Shown: piece by piece, positions 27,067 through 36,676 of the stretch
How positions within the stretch are numbered: the first letter of the stretch is position 1
How the letters are laid out: each line of letters starts with the position of its first letter
DNA from: Candidatus Methylopumilus sp.
Lineage (GTDB): Bacteria; Pseudomonadota; Gammaproteobacteria; Burkholderiales; Methylophilaceae
Direction: 5' to 3'
Length of the DNA stretch: 64,000 bases
Assembly: GCA_024640945.1 (NCBI GenBank)
Contig: JAHEEA010000001.1
Span: 62,001-126,000, forward strand
Program-made: the position numbers and the translations under genes
Notes under the pieces: generated by a model
The model's input: only the letters and a program-made list of their open reading frames with translations
The model's database searches: none
Told to the model about the DNA's origin: nothing

Positions 27067-28233
27067 ATGGAATTTGAATTCTGGTGGCTTATCGCCCTAC
27101 CCTTGTTTTTTACACTAGGCTGGATTGCAGCACGTATTGATATTCAGCAATTACTTTCAGAATCAACATCACTTCCAGCAGCCTATTTTAAAGGCCTAAA
27201 CTTCCTCATTTCAGATCAGCAGGACAAGGCAATTGAAGCCTTTACTGAGGCAGTTGAAGCCAACTCAGAATCCCTAGAACTTCATTTTGCACTTGGCAGC
27301 TTGTTTAGACGTAGCGGTGAAGTCGACCGAGCAATCAACTTACATTTAAGTTTGCTAGGCCGCAAAGAGTTACCAGCAGCACAAAAACAAGCTATTAAAG
27401 CTGAGTTAGCCCAAGACTATCTAAAAGCAGGCTTATATGACCGTGCAGAAGAACTATTCAGCAGTTTGGATGATGGTCGATACCAACAAGCGTCATTAAG
27501 AGCCTTATTGGAAATTTATATTCGAGAGCGTGAATGGCAAAGAGCTATTAAATCTGCGACTGAACTAGAGCGAATTTCTGGCGTGCCTTTCCGCAAAGAA
27601 ATCGCTCAGTTCTACTGCGAAATGGCTGTTAAATCATTATTGGAGAATGATACTCATACCGCAAGACATGAGCTAGAAATGGCCTTAGATTCAAACAAAA
27701 ACTGTGTACGTGCCAATATCATGCTAGGTGACATGGAGGCAAGTACCAACGCCCACAAAGCAGCACTTTCATTCTGGAAAAGAATCGAGACGCAGCAATC
27801 TGAATTTCTGGGAATGGTTGCCCCTAAAATATTAGCTAGCTATAAAGCAATTGGCGCTTTTGGCGAAGGTCTGGATTTACTCAAAACCTATTTCAAAGTT
27901 CATAAACTCCCCTCTTTATTAAGTGTTCTCTTCGAAAACACATTAAGCGAAGAAGGCGCACCAGCAGCAGCACAAATGGTATTAGACGACTTGGAGCGTA
28001 AACCAAGCCTACAAACCTTAGATCATTTACTTAAAGCTCGCGCTCAAGGCAATCAAGTAGCGGGTGATAGCGATACCGTATTAATTCAACAAACCATACG
28101 CAACGCCATAGGGAACCGCAACGCATATTGCTGCGATCAATGTGGCTTCCGCGCTCGTAACTTCCACTGGCAATGTCCTGCATGTAACGCATGGGAAGCC
28201 TTACCTCCAGAACCAAAAGAAACCGCCGCATGA
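27067..28233 (+). CDS. lapB: Lipopolysaccharide assembly protein B
   Basis: A 388-residue LapB (YciM). One N-terminal membrane helix (WWLIALPLFFTLGWIAARI) anchors a cytosolic row of tetratricopeptide repeats, and the C-terminus is a rubredoxin-type zinc/iron ribbon with two CxxC pairs, CDQCGF and CPACNAWE. LapB controls LPS synthesis by presenting LpxC to the protease FtsH. lapA, which usually stands directly upstream, is missing here: only 166 bases separate ihfB from lapB. The stop overlaps the pyrF start (ATGA). Confidence 0.95.
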   Translation: MEFEFWWLIALPLFFTLGWIAARIDIQQLLSESTSLPAAYFKGLNFLISDQQDKAIEAFTEAVEANSESLELHFALGSLFRRSGEVDRAINLHLSLLGRKELPAAQKQAIKAELAQDYLKAGLYDRAEELFSSLDDGRYQQASLRALLEIYIREREWQRAIKSATELERISGVPFRKEIAQFYCEMAVKSLLENDTHTARHELEMALDSNKNCVRANIMLGDMEASTNAHKAALSFWKRIETQQSEFLGMVAPKILASYKAIGAFGEGLDLLKTYFKVHKLPSLLSVLFENTLSEEGAPAAAQMVLDDLERKPSLQTLDHLLKARAQGNQVAGDSDTVLIQQTIRNAIGNRNAYCCDQCGFRARNFHWQCPACNAWEALPPEPKETAA

Positions 28234-28940
28234 GCAAAAATATATTAGATCGTAAAATCGTCGTAGCACTTGATTTTGCAGAAGCAAAACAAGCACTAAA
28301 CTTTACAAAACAACTCGACCCCAATCTTTGCCGAGTCAAAGTCGGTAAAGAACTTTTCACCGCAGCAGGCCCTCAATTAATAGAGGCTTTAATCAAACAA
28401 GGTCACGGTGTATTTTTAGATCTAAAATTTCACGACATTCCAACAACCGTGTCAAAAGCCTGCGAAGCAGCAAGTCGATTAGGGGTGTGGATGCTGAATG
28501 TGCACGCTTCTGGCGGACTGGCAATGATGGAAGAAGCTAAGAACGGAGTTGCGCGCTCTGGTCACGACCCACTACTTATCGCGGTAACTGTATTGACGAG
28601 CATGAATCAAGCCATGCTCAATCAAGTGGGTGTAGCTGGAGATTTAACTGATCAAGTTCTCAATCTGGCACAACTCACGAAACAGGCAGGTTTGGATGGT
28701 GTTGTTTGCTCAGCAGCTGAAGCAGGATTGCTCAGAAAAGCACATGGTTCAGATTTTTGTTTAGTCACACCAGGCATCCGCCCTATTGATGCAAGCTTAG
28801 ATGATCAATCTCGCGCTGTTACACCCGAACATGCGATTAAGTTGGGCTCAAATTACCTCGTTATTGGCCGCCCGATCACCAAGGCCGAAAATCCATTAAA
28901 AGCACTTGAGGAAATCAACAAAAGTATTAAATATAATTAA
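28230..28940 (+). CDS. pyrF: Orotidine 5'-phosphate decarboxylase
   Basis: A 236-residue OMP decarboxylase, the last step of UMP synthesis. The catalytic Lys/Asp array is in DLKFHDIPTTV, the N-terminus begins KIVVALDFAEAKQAL, and the C-terminal phosphate-binding loop is LVIGRPITKA. The track ORF begins at 28191 inside lapB; the ATG at 28230 overlaps the lapB stop by four bases and gives the normal start MSKNILDRKIVV. Translational coupling with lapB is typical of betaproteobacteria. Confidence 0.97.
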   Translation: MSKNILDRKIVVALDFAEAKQALNFTKQLDPNLCRVKVGKELFTAAGPQLIEALIKQGHGVFLDLKFHDIPTTVSKACEAASRLGVWMLNVHASGGLAMMEEAKNGVARSGHDPLLIAVTVLTSMNQAMLNQVGVAGDLTDQVLNLAQLTKQAGLDGVVCSAAEAGLLRKAHGSDFCLVTPGIRPIDASLDDQSRAVTPEHAIKLGSNYLVIGRPITKAENPLKALEEINKSIKYN

Positions 28941-28991
28941 TTTAACACACTGATTTTAAATTAATATTTACTTTTAAACTACTACGGTATT

Positions 28992-29293
28992 ATTAAAAAA
29001 ATAATATTAGCCTGTGTCGTGTTTTTTGGTTTTGCCGTAAATGCATTTGCAGCAGTTAATCTCAACACCACCACTGCGGAACAACTTGAATCACTAAGTG
29101 GGGTTGGCCCAGCAAAAGCTCAAAAAATTGTGGAATACAGGAAGAAAAACGGGAATTTCAAAACCGTTGATGAGCTTAATAATGTCCCTGATTTTGGAAA
29201 TAAAACTCTGCAGAAACCAAACTCGAGTTAACTGTGACGGATACCGCCAAAACAGCCCGTACCGCAAAGCCCATGGAAAAACCAAAGAAATAA
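28992..29293 (+). pseudogene. Decayed ComEA-like helix-hairpin-helix protein
   Basis: The track shows a 70-residue ORF from 29019 (GTG). In the same frame, going back to 28992, the sequence reads (I)KKIILACVVFFGFAVNAFA-AVNLNTTT, a good signal peptide joined to the helix-hairpin-helix motif LESLSGVGPAKAQKIVEYRKKNG, but the start codon would be ATT. At the 3' end the frame stops early (LQKPNSS) while another frame from about 29222 continues with a plausible ending, LELTVTDTAK to MEKPKK, stopping at 29293. The two signs suggest a broken gene for a small periplasmic DNA-binding protein related to ComEA. A functional ATT-started short form cannot be excluded. Confidence 0.65.
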
Positions 29294-29313
29294 TCAAGGC
29301 TTAAATATCCATA

Positions 29314-29342
29314 AAAAAAGCCCGCAATGTGCGGGCTTTTTT
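29314..29342. terminator. Bidirectional intrinsic terminator
   Basis: A 13-bp perfect inverted repeat, AAAAAAGCCCGCA and TGCGGGCTTTTTT, around an ATG loop. It separates the convergent ComEA-like locus and metG and can act on both strands. Confidence 0.92.
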
Positions 29343-29353
29343 AGACTTAAGGC

Positions 29354-31402
29354 CTACTTAACTTTCATCCCGACCTGAGCACCAACATCTGGAGACAAGA
29401 TGAACGGCCCACCGTTCTCATCGCTTGCAGCAAGCACCATACCTTCGGACATCCCAAACTTCATTTTACGTGGCGCAAGATTAGCGACCATCACTGTTAA
29501 TCGCCCGACCAAAGTCGCCGGATCATATGCATACTTGATACCAGCAAACACCTGACGTGGTTTTTCTTCACCAATATCCAAACTCAAACACAAGAGCTTT
29601 TCAGCACCATCTACATGCTCAGCATTGACGATCTTCGCAATACGTAAATCAACCTTAGTAAAATCATCAATAGAGATGTAATCACCTACATTTTCAGATG
29701 CCGCTGGCGTTGAATTAACAGCAGGCACAGCAACTTGTTGCAAACTTTCTTTATTGGCTTCAATCATGGCTTCAATATGTTTAGGATCTATTCTAGTAAT
29801 TAAATGGTTGTATTCATTAATCGTATGACCATCAATAAATGAATCGTTGATACTAGTCCATGTTAATGGAGCAATATTTAAGAATTTTTCAATATTAGCA
29901 GCCAAATCTGGCAATGCCGGCTTCAAATATAGCGTAAGCAAACGGAACATTTCCAATGCACTAGAGCAATCCGCATGCAATTTAGCTTGTGGGGCGTCCC
30001 CTTCTTGCTTAGACACGACCCAAGGTGCAGCTTCAGCAACATCAGCGTTAGCCAAATCAGCCAAACGCATAATTTCACGTAATGCACGGCTGTAATCTCG
30101 AGCCTCATAAGCTTTTGCAATTTCCGGTGCTGCTGCTTTAATGACTTCTACAACAGCGTGATTTTTAGCTGATACTAATTTCCCAACAAATCGTTTATTA
30201 ATGAATCCTGCTGTACGGCTAGCAATATTTATGTATTTACCCACCAAATCACTATTCACGCGTGCAACAAAATCTTCAAGATTCAAGTCAATGTCTTCCA
30301 TACTGCCATTTAACTTAGCTGCATAGTAATAACGTAAATACTCTGGATTCTTAATGTGATCTAAATAACTACGTGCCGTAATAAAAGTGCCGCGAGACTT
30401 AGACATTTTCTCGCCATTGACCGTTAAGAAACCATGCGAGAACACTTGAGTTGGCTTACGGTAGCCCGAATACTCAAGGGTTGCAGGCCAGAACAAAGCA
30501 TGGAAATACAAAATATCTTTACCAATAAAATGATAAAGCTCTGTTTTAGAATCCGCTTTCCAATACTCGTCAAAATCTAGACCATTTTTAGCACATAGAT
30601 TTTTGAAACTCGCCATATAACCGATAGGCGCATCCAACCAAACGTAGAAATACTTGCCAGGTGCGTCAGGAATTTCAAAACCGAAATAAGGTGCATCGCG
30701 AGAGATATCCCAATCAGATAGTTTATTCTCGCCCGCCTCGCCTATCCATTCGTTCATCTTATTGGCAGCTTCTTGCTGCAAGGTGCCTGAGCGTGTCCAA
30801 GCGCGTAAGAAATCGCTACATTCTGAGAGCTTAAAGAAATAATGTTCAGTCTCTTTACGTACAGGTGCTGCACCAGAAACGGCTGAGAATGGATTAATTA
30901 ACTCGGTTGGATTGTAAGTTGCGCCACAGACTTCACATGAGTCACCGTACTGATCTTTAGCATGACACTTAGGACATTCGCCTTTAATAAAACGGTCAGG
31001 TAAGAACATATTTTTAACAGGATCATAAAACTGTTCAATCGTCTTAGTTGCAATCTTGCCGTTTGCTTTAAGTGATTTATAAATCCCACTTGCAAGCTCT
31101 TTATTTTCAGGCGAGTTCGTTGAATAGTAGTTATCAAAATCAACTAAGAATTCAGTAAAGTCTGCGTAATGCTCTTTGTGTACCTTAGCAATCAGCGCTT
31201 CTGGCGTAATGCCCTCTTTCTCAGCGCGCAGCATAATAGGTGTGCCATGCGTGTCATCCGCACAAACATAATGCACAGTACTGCCCTGCATCTTTTGAAA
31301 GCGCACCCAGATATCTGTTTGAATATATTCAACTAAATGCCCCAAATGGATACTTCCATTAGCGTAAGGCAATGCAGATGTGACCAGAATTTTACGGCTC
31401 AT
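29354..31402 (-). CDS. metG: Methionyl-tRNA synthetase
   Basis: A 682-residue class I MetRS with all its parts. The HIGH-type motif is in [16 protein letters not shown], the four zinc cysteines are in [21 protein letters not shown], the KMSKS loop is [10 protein letters not shown], and the C-terminal tRNA-binding (Trbp111-like) domain starts near residue 575 at [17 protein letters not shown]. It charges elongator and initiator tRNA-Met. It is divergent from mrp, a common arrangement for metG, and is monocistronic. Confidence 0.98.
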   Translation of the reverse strand: MSRKILVTSALPYANGSIHLGHLVEYIQTDIWVRFQKMQGSTVHYVCADDTHGTPIMLRAEKEGITPEALIAKVHKEHYADFTEFLVDFDNYYSTNSPENKELASGIYKSLKANGKIATKTIEQFYDPVKNMFLPDRFIKGECPKCHAKDQYGDSCEVCGATYNPTELINPFSAVSGAAPVRKETEHYFFKLSECSDFLRAWTRSGTLQQEAANKMNEWIGEAGENKLSDWDISRDAPYFGFEIPDAPGKYFYVWLDAPIGYMASFKNLCAKNGLDFDEYWKADSKTELYHFIGKDILYFHALFWPATLEYSGYRKPTQVFSHGFLTVNGEKMSKSRGTFITARSYLDHIKNPEYLRYYYAAKLNGSMEDIDLNLEDFVARVNSDLVGKYINIASRTAGFINKRFVGKLVSAKNHAVVEVIKAAAPEIAKAYEARDYSRALREIMRLADLANADVAEAAPWVVSKQEGDAPQAKLHADCSSALEMFRLLTLYLKPALPDLAANIEKFLNIAPLTWTSINDSFIDGHTINEYNHLITRIDPKHIEAMIEANKESLQQVAVPAVNSTPAASENVGDYISIDDFTKVDLRIAKIVNAEHVDGAEKLLCLSLDIGEEKPRQVFAGIKYAYDPATLVGRLTVMVANLAPRKMKFGMSEGMVLAASDENGGPFILSPDVGAQVGMKVK

Positions 31403-31520
31403 AAGAACTATCTATACTTAAAAATTAATTAATACGTGCATTTTAACAAATGACGCGCCCTTTCACATGCGTTAAAATTACCCTATTGTTTTACTCAAGA
31501 ATTACCTCAAGGAATTTTAG

Positions 31521-32609
31521 ATGGCCATTTCAGAAAATAATGTTCAAGACGCACTTAAAAACCTAATCGATCCTAATACTGGTGCAGACTTTATCAGTAG
31601 TAAATCAGCAAAAAATATCCAAATTAACGGTAATGATATTTCCGTCGACATCGTACTTGGCTATCCAGCCAAAAGTGTAATTAATGAGATCAAGAGTCTT
31701 GTTGAAACACAATTAAAAACGATTGCTGATGTAGGGTCTATTAACGTCAACATCGGCAGCAGAATTGTTGCGCATAGCGCACAACGCGGCGTTCAATTGT
31801 TACCTAACGTCAAAAATATTATTGCTATTGCCTCTGGTAAAGGTGGTGTTGGCAAATCAACAACAGCGGTCAATATTGCTTTAGCTCTTGCTGAAGAAGG
31901 TGCTAATGTAGGCATACTGGATGCTGATATCTATGGCCCTAGCCAACCACAAATGTTAGGCATTTCTGGTCGTCCTGATAGCGCGGATGGAAAAAGCATA
32001 GAACCTATGCAGGCACATGGTATTCAAGCCATGTCTATTGGCTTCTTAGTCGATACAGATACACCCATGGTATGGCGCGGCCCAATGGTCACAGGCGCGC
32101 TAGAACAATTATTACGTGATACACGCTGGAAAGATTTAGATTACTTAATTATCGATTTACCACCAGGCACAGGCGACATCCAACTCACACTTGCTCAAAA
32201 AGTACCAGTCACCGGCGCAATCATCGTAACAACACCACAAGACATTGCTTTGTTAGATGCACGCAAAGGCTTAAAAATGTTTGAAAAAGTAGGCATCCCT
32301 ATTTTAGGAATCGTCGAAAACATGAGCACGCATATTTGTTCAAAATGCGGCCATGAAGAACATATTTTTGGTGCAGGCGGTGGCGCTGCCATGTGTAAAG
32401 ACTACAACGTCGATTTATTGGGCTCACTCCCTTTAGATATTAGCATTCGTGAACAATCCGACACGGGCACACCAACTGTGATCGCTGAGCCTAACAGCAG
32501 TATTGCTAATACGTACAAACAAATTGCTCGTTCAACTGCATCCAAGTTATCTCAGCTAGCCCTTGATCACAGTAGTAAATTCCCAAACATCGTCATTCAA
32601 AACACTTAA
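31521..32609 (+). CDS. apbC: Iron-sulfur cluster carrier protein Mrp/ApbC
   Basis: A 362-residue Mrp/NBP35-family P-loop ATPase that carries and transfers Fe-S clusters. The N-terminal MIP18-like (DUF59) domain covers about residues 5-80. The deviant Walker A motif ASGKGGVGKSTTAVNIA follows near residue 110, and the CxxC cluster-binding site CSKCG lies near residue 272. The usual divergent neighbour metG supports the call. A terminator hairpin stands just after the stop. Confidence 0.96.
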   Translation: MAISENNVQDALKNLIDPNTGADFISSKSAKNIQINGNDISVDIVLGYPAKSVINEIKSLVETQLKTIADVGSINVNIGSRIVAHSAQRGVQLLPNVKNIIAIASGKGGVGKSTTAVNIALALAEEGANVGILDADIYGPSQPQMLGISGRPDSADGKSIEPMQAHGIQAMSIGFLVDTDTPMVWRGPMVTGALEQLLRDTRWKDLDYLIIDLPPGTGDIQLTLAQKVPVTGAIIVTTPQDIALLDARKGLKMFEKVGIPILGIVENMSTHICSKCGHEEHIFGAGGGAAMCKDYNVDLLGSLPLDISIREQSDTGTPTVIAEPNSSIANTYKQIARSTASKLSQLALDHSSKFPNIVIQNT

Positions 32610-32610
32610 T

Positions 32611-32637
32611 AAAAAAGCCCCGATCAGGGCTTTTTTA
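32611..32637. terminator. Bidirectional intrinsic terminator
   Basis: AAAAAAGCCC and GGGCTTTTTT arms around CGATCA, directly after the mrp stop and before the convergent pgl stop. Confidence 0.85.
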
Positions 32638-32652
32638 TTACATTCATCTGAT

Positions 32653-33357
32653 TTAAATATTCACGCCATAACAATAAACATCAACACCATTTTTCGGCGT
32701 AATTAAAGTCGCAGGAATTGATACGCCATTTCGCCAATCATTCACCGCATCTTGTTTACCAGCACCAGTTACCAAGAAAAGCACTTCTCTTGCATTACTC
32801 AATCGTTGCTGACTAATAGTAATTCTATTGGCTGGTGGCTTTGGTGCATCAAATACTGGCACAGCATCTGCTGAATTATCGACAAGCTGGCCTGGAAACA
32901 AGCTTGCAGTGTGTCCATCCTCCCCCAGTCCCAACAAAACCAAATCAAAAATCGGCACACCAGCAAGTGTATTCGCATAAGCTTTTGCGCCTTCGACATT
33001 ACCAAGCTCAGCAGGAATATCATGAATTTGATAGGCTGGAATAGCCACATGATCTAACCAAGCAGTTCTAGCCATCAAACTATTACGTTCAACGTCATTC
33101 ACTGGCAAGCAACGATCATCATTATGAAATATATGCCATTTAGACCAATCCGCATCGACATCTTTAAGTAGGGCATACACGCTTTTAGGCGTTGAGCCAC
33201 CCGCTAAAACAATAGAAAAAGAGCCTCGCTCGGAAATTGCTTGTTGCGCGGCAGCAAGAATTCGATTCAAAGCTGCCTGATTGATTTCATCTTGCGTTTG
33301 AAATGTGTGCCAACGGCTGATTTGCTTTGTATTTTCTTGGTTTGTATTTTGCATCAT
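32653..33357 (-). CDS. pgl: 6-phosphogluconolactonase
   Basis: A 234-residue DevB/Pgl-type lactonase that hydrolyses 6-phosphogluconolactone. Motifs are the phosphate-binding loop VLAGGSTPKSVYALL, FHNDDRCLPVNDVERNSL and LLGLGEDGHTASLFPG. It stands divergent from gnd-zwf, so all three oxidative pentose-phosphate enzymes are together; in Methylophilaceae these form the dissimilatory RuMP cycle that oxidises formaldehyde carbon to CO2. Two ATG codons open the gene (MMQNTN). Its promoter region overlaps that of gnd. Confidence 0.95.
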   Translation of the reverse strand: MMQNTNQENTKQISRWHTFQTQDEINQAALNRILAAAQQAISERGSFSIVLAGGSTPKSVYALLKDVDADWSKWHIFHNDDRCLPVNDVERNSLMARTAWLDHVAIPAYQIHDIPAELGNVEGAKAYANTLAGVPIFDLVLLGLGEDGHTASLFPGQLVDNSADAVPVFDAPKPPANRITISQQRLSNAREVLFLVTGAGKQDAVNDWRNGVSIPATLITPKNGVDVYCYGVNI

Positions 33358-33378
33358 GCAAAGCCTTCACGTTATAAT
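33349..33378 (+). promoter_or_regulatory. Possible gnd-zwf promoter
   Basis: A perfect TATAAT at 33373-33378 lies about 87 bases before the gnd start. The -35 position (TTGCAT, 18-base spacer) is only half matched and overlaps the pgl start codon on the other strand. Confidence 0.4.
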
Positions 33379-33464
33379 TACGGGGTATTTAACAATGATT
33401 AAATTTAACCCGCCATCTTACCCAAAAGGACGACGGCATTCCACATCCTCATCAAGGAAAAATA

Positions 33465-34388
33465 ATGAAACTTGCAATGATTGGCTTAGGCAAAATGGGT
33501 GGCAACATGACTACCCGCCTTTTACGCAGCGGTATTGAGGTAGTAGGTTACGATAGAAGTGTAGAAGTTGTTAGTCAGCTTGTTAAAAATGAAGGCATGA
33601 TTGCAGCGACTAGCGTGCCTGATGCAGTTTCAAAACTTGGTGATGGTAAAGAAAAGCGTATCGTTTGGTTAATGCTACCAAGTGGCACACCAACTGAAAT
33701 CCAAATTCAAGATCTTGCCCACATGCTTAGCAAGGGCGACATCATTATTGATGGCGGCAATTCTAATTACAAAGATAGTCAACGTCGTGGTGCATTTTTA
33801 GCAGAACGTGGTATCGGGTTCATGGACGCTGGAACATCTGGCGGCATTTGGGGCTTAGAAAACGGATACTGTTTAATGGTCGGTGCTACGCCTGAGGTTG
33901 CTAAAACAATCGAACCAATACTAATTGCACTTGCGCCAGCAAAAGATCGTGGTTGGGCGCATGTTGGTCCAATCGGTGCTGGCCACTTCACAAAAATGAT
34001 CCATAACGGTATCGAATACGGCATGATGCAAGCCATGGCTGAAGGTTTAGATTTACTAAAAGGTAAAGAAGACTTAAATCTAGATTTAGCACAAATTACC
34101 GAATTATGGCGTCACGGCTCAGTTGTACGCAGCTGGCTACTTGATCTGACTGCTGATGCATTAAAAGAAGATCAGGAGCTTACCGCTGTTGCTCCTTACG
34201 TTGCAGATTCAGGTGAAGGTCGCTGGACTGTGATGGAATCAGTTGAACAAGGCGTTGCGGCACCAGTGTTGACACTTGCATTACAGGCTCGGTTCAGAAG
34301 TCAAGATGCCACTGGCTATAGCTATAAGTTGTTATCAATGATGCGTAATGGCTTTGGTGGCCACTTCGTTAAGTCTGTTGGTGATTAA
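33465..34388 (+). CDS. gnd: 6-phosphogluconate dehydrogenase (decarboxylating), short NAD-type
   Basis: A 307-residue 6PGDH that makes ribulose 5-phosphate and CO2. The N-terminal Rossmann motif is LAMIGLGKMGGNMTTRLL, the substrate loop is MDAGTSGGIWGLENGYCLMVG, and HNGIEYGMMQAMAEG carries the catalytic lysine region. The length is that of the short class (about 300 residues), which usually uses NAD+, and not the 470-residue NADP-type. That fits an energy-generating role in cyclic formaldehyde oxidation. zwf follows after 52 bases. Cofactor preference is inferred from class. Confidence 0.95.
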   Translation: MKLAMIGLGKMGGNMTTRLLRSGIEVVGYDRSVEVVSQLVKNEGMIAATSVPDAVSKLGDGKEKRIVWLMLPSGTPTEIQIQDLAHMLSKGDIIIDGGNSNYKDSQRRGAFLAERGIGFMDAGTSGGIWGLENGYCLMVGATPEVAKTIEPILIALAPAKDRGWAHVGPIGAGHFTKMIHNGIEYGMMQAMAEGLDLLKGKEDLNLDLAQITELWRHGSVVRSWLLDLTADALKEDQELTAVAPYVADSGEGRWTVMESVEQGVAAPVLTLALQARFRSQDATGYSYKLLSMMRNGFGGHFVKSVGD

Positions 34389-34440
34389 TCAATAAATTAG
34401 TTGTTCTTCCATATCAAAAAATTTCAGGAAATTTAAAGTA

Positions 34441-35946
34441 ATGAGCAAAAAAATTGATCCTTGCACACTAGTTTTATTCGGCGCTAGTGGTAACTTAGCC
34501 CGTATTAAATTAATCCCAGGCTTATTTCATCTGGATGAAGCTGGTCGCTTAGATGATGACATGAAAATCTTATCTGTCGGTCGCGGTGAAGTTTCTGAAG
34601 AAGCTTGGCGTGCAGATATCAAAGGTATGCTGGATGCAAAGTTCAAGAATGGTTACGATCAAAAAGTGTTTGAACGCTTCATCAAACGTAATCATTACCA
34701 TGCAAATCCACCAACCGATCCAAATGCTTTTGTAAAAATGAAAGATCGATTGAGTGATGAAAAATCATTTCCTCAAAACTTAGCGTACTTTTTATCAGTT
34801 CGCCCGACCGACTTCGCAACTGTCGTTGAACAATTGTCTGGTGTAGGTTTGCTGGATGAAAGCAAATATTGGCGCCGTGTACTCATTGAAAAACCATTTG
34901 GGACAGATTTAGCTAGCGCACAAGCATTACAAGCTGAGCTTACTAAGCATCTTAAAGAAAGTCAGATTTACCGTATCGACCACTACTTAGGTAAATCTGC
35001 CATTCAAAACATTATGCTCACGCGCTTCACTAATGCAATTTTTGAGCCGCTATGGAATAACGAACATATTGATCACATTCAAATCACCAACAATGAAACA
35101 TTAGGCGTAGGCGAAAGAACTACGTTCTATGATGCAACTGGCGCGCTTCGAGACATGTTCCAAAGTCACCTATTGCAAACACTAGCTTTGGTTGCAATGG
35201 AAAAACCTAAGGATTTAAATCCTGAAAGCATACGTGCTGAAAAAATTAAATTACTGCAATCCATCCGCCCAATTGACGTTAACAACTTGAATAAACAAGC
35301 TTTCCGTGCACAATATTCAGCTGGTCGCGTACAAGCTGGCGACGGCCATGCAGAAAAAGTGCCTGGCTACTTGGAAGAGTTAAAACGTGATGGCGTAGAT
35401 TCAAGCAGCACAGAAACTTACGCAGCAGTGAAGCTTTTCATCGACAACCCTCGCTGGAAAGGCGTGCCTTTTTATGTCCGCACTGCCAAGCGTCTACACG
35501 AAGGTAATACGGCAATTGCGATTCGCTTTAAAAAATCACCTATGCAACTAAATGATGACCAACATCAAAACTGGTTAATCATCAACATTCAACCACGTGA
35601 ATGTGTGAAATTTGAAGTCGAATCAAAAATCCCAGGTTTAGATATTGCAACCCGTACATTAAGCATTGACGCCCCTCAGCGCCAAGCAGGCGATGAGTCT
35701 ATTGATTCATACGAAACTTTGATGTTGAATTTAATGGAAGGCGATCCTTCACAATACCTACACATCAATGAAGTTGAAGCGCAATGGCGTTTAGTCGACC
35801 CAATTGTCAAAACTTGGGCAAATGATAAAACGCCATTACATCAATATCCTGCTGGAGATCGCGATCCAAAAGAGTCTAGTGTAATCTTTGAAGCTGAAGA
35901 TCAATTCTGGCGCTATAGCATTGAATTAGGTGGCGACAAACACTAA
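34441..35946 (+). CDS. zwf: Glucose-6-phosphate 1-dehydrogenase
   Basis: A 501-residue G6PDH, the entry of the oxidative branch. The nucleotide-binding loop LVLFGASGNLARIKLIPGLF, the active-site segment RIDHYLGKSAIQNI with the catalytic His-Tyr-Leu-Gly-Lys motif, and the downstream segment FYVRTAKRLHE are complete. AGGA about 12 bases upstream is the probable ribosome site. It follows gnd on the same strand and is likely co-transcribed with it, opposite pgl. Confidence 0.97.
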   Translation: MSKKIDPCTLVLFGASGNLARIKLIPGLFHLDEAGRLDDDMKILSVGRGEVSEEAWRADIKGMLDAKFKNGYDQKVFERFIKRNHYHANPPTDPNAFVKMKDRLSDEKSFPQNLAYFLSVRPTDFATVVEQLSGVGLLDESKYWRRVLIEKPFGTDLASAQALQAELTKHLKESQIYRIDHYLGKSAIQNIMLTRFTNAIFEPLWNNEHIDHIQITNNETLGVGERTTFYDATGALRDMFQSHLLQTLALVAMEKPKDLNPESIRAEKIKLLQSIRPIDVNNLNKQAFRAQYSAGRVQAGDGHAEKVPGYLEELKRDGVDSSSTETYAAVKLFIDNPRWKGVPFYVRTAKRLHEGNTAIAIRFKKSPMQLNDDQHQNWLIINIQPRECVKFEVESKIPGLDIATRTLSIDAPQRQAGDESIDSYETLMLNLMEGDPSQYLHINEVEAQWRLVDPIVKTWANDKTPLHQYPAGDRDPKESSVIFEAEDQFWRYSIELGGDKH

Positions 35947-36079
35947 GCCTGATACGCTTAGAATTTCGCCTAAAAAACATTAAATTGCCTACGTGATTTT
36001 TGTCAGTAAAATGGCATAATGCGTGGGCATTTTAATTTTATTAAATTTGATTTCTTTAATTTGAATAGTTGAGTAAAAG

Positions 36080-36655
36080 ATGAGCATAAAATCGGATAAG
36101 TGGATACGTCGCATGGCTGAGCAACATGGCATGATTGAGCCATTTGAGCCTAAGCAAGTCAAAACAAATGCAGCTGGCGAACGTCTTGTTTCTTACGGCA
36201 CTTCTAGCTACGGTTATGACATCCGTTGCTCAAAAGAATTTAAGCTTTTTACCAATCTCAATAGCACAATCGTTGATCCAAAGAACTTCGATCCAAATTC
36301 GTTTGTAGAAGTAAATGCAGATTACTGCATTATTCCTCCAAACTCTTTTGCTTTAGCACGCACTGTTGAATACTTCCGTATTCCACGTAACGTTTTGACT
36401 GTTTGCCTAGGCAAATCAACTTATGCTCGTTGCGGCATTATCGTTAACGTCACACCTTTCGAGCCAGAGTGGGAAGGTTATGTAACGCTAGAATTTAGTA
36501 ACACCACTCCGCTTCCAGCAAAAATTTATGCCAATGAAGGCTGTGCACAAGTACTGTTCTTTGAAGCAGACGCAGATGACATTTGTGAAACAAGTTACAA
36601 AGACCGTGGCGGTAAGTATCAAGGCCAAGTCGGCGTGACATTGCCTAAAATCTAG
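36080..36655 (+). CDS. dcd: dCTP deaminase
   Basis: A 191-residue dCTP deaminase that forms dUTP for thymidylate synthesis. The family segments [53 protein letters not shown] and the C-terminal [18 protein letters not shown] are all present, including the catalytic Glu. Length is normal. The decarboxylase gene follows 21 bases later, a conserved pairing in many betaproteobacteria. thyA and folA, also in the dTMP pathway, lie a few kilobases downstream on the other strand. Confidence 0.97.
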   Translation: MSIKSDKWIRRMAEQHGMIEPFEPKQVKTNAAGERLVSYGTSSYGYDIRCSKEFKLFTNLNSTIVDPKNFDPNSFVEVNADYCIIPPNSFALARTVEYFRIPRNVLTVCLGKSTYARCGIIVNVTPFEPEWEGYVTLEFSNTTPLPAKIYANEGCAQVLFFEADADDICETSYKDRGGKYQGQVGVTLPKI

Positions 36656-36676
36656 GCATCAGAATAAGGTTACTCA

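Noticed and set aside
29098-29304. 68-residue plus-strand ORF over the ComEA-like gene end
   Set aside because: It is a third frame through the same locus. The signal peptide and helix-hairpin-helix sense lie in another frame.
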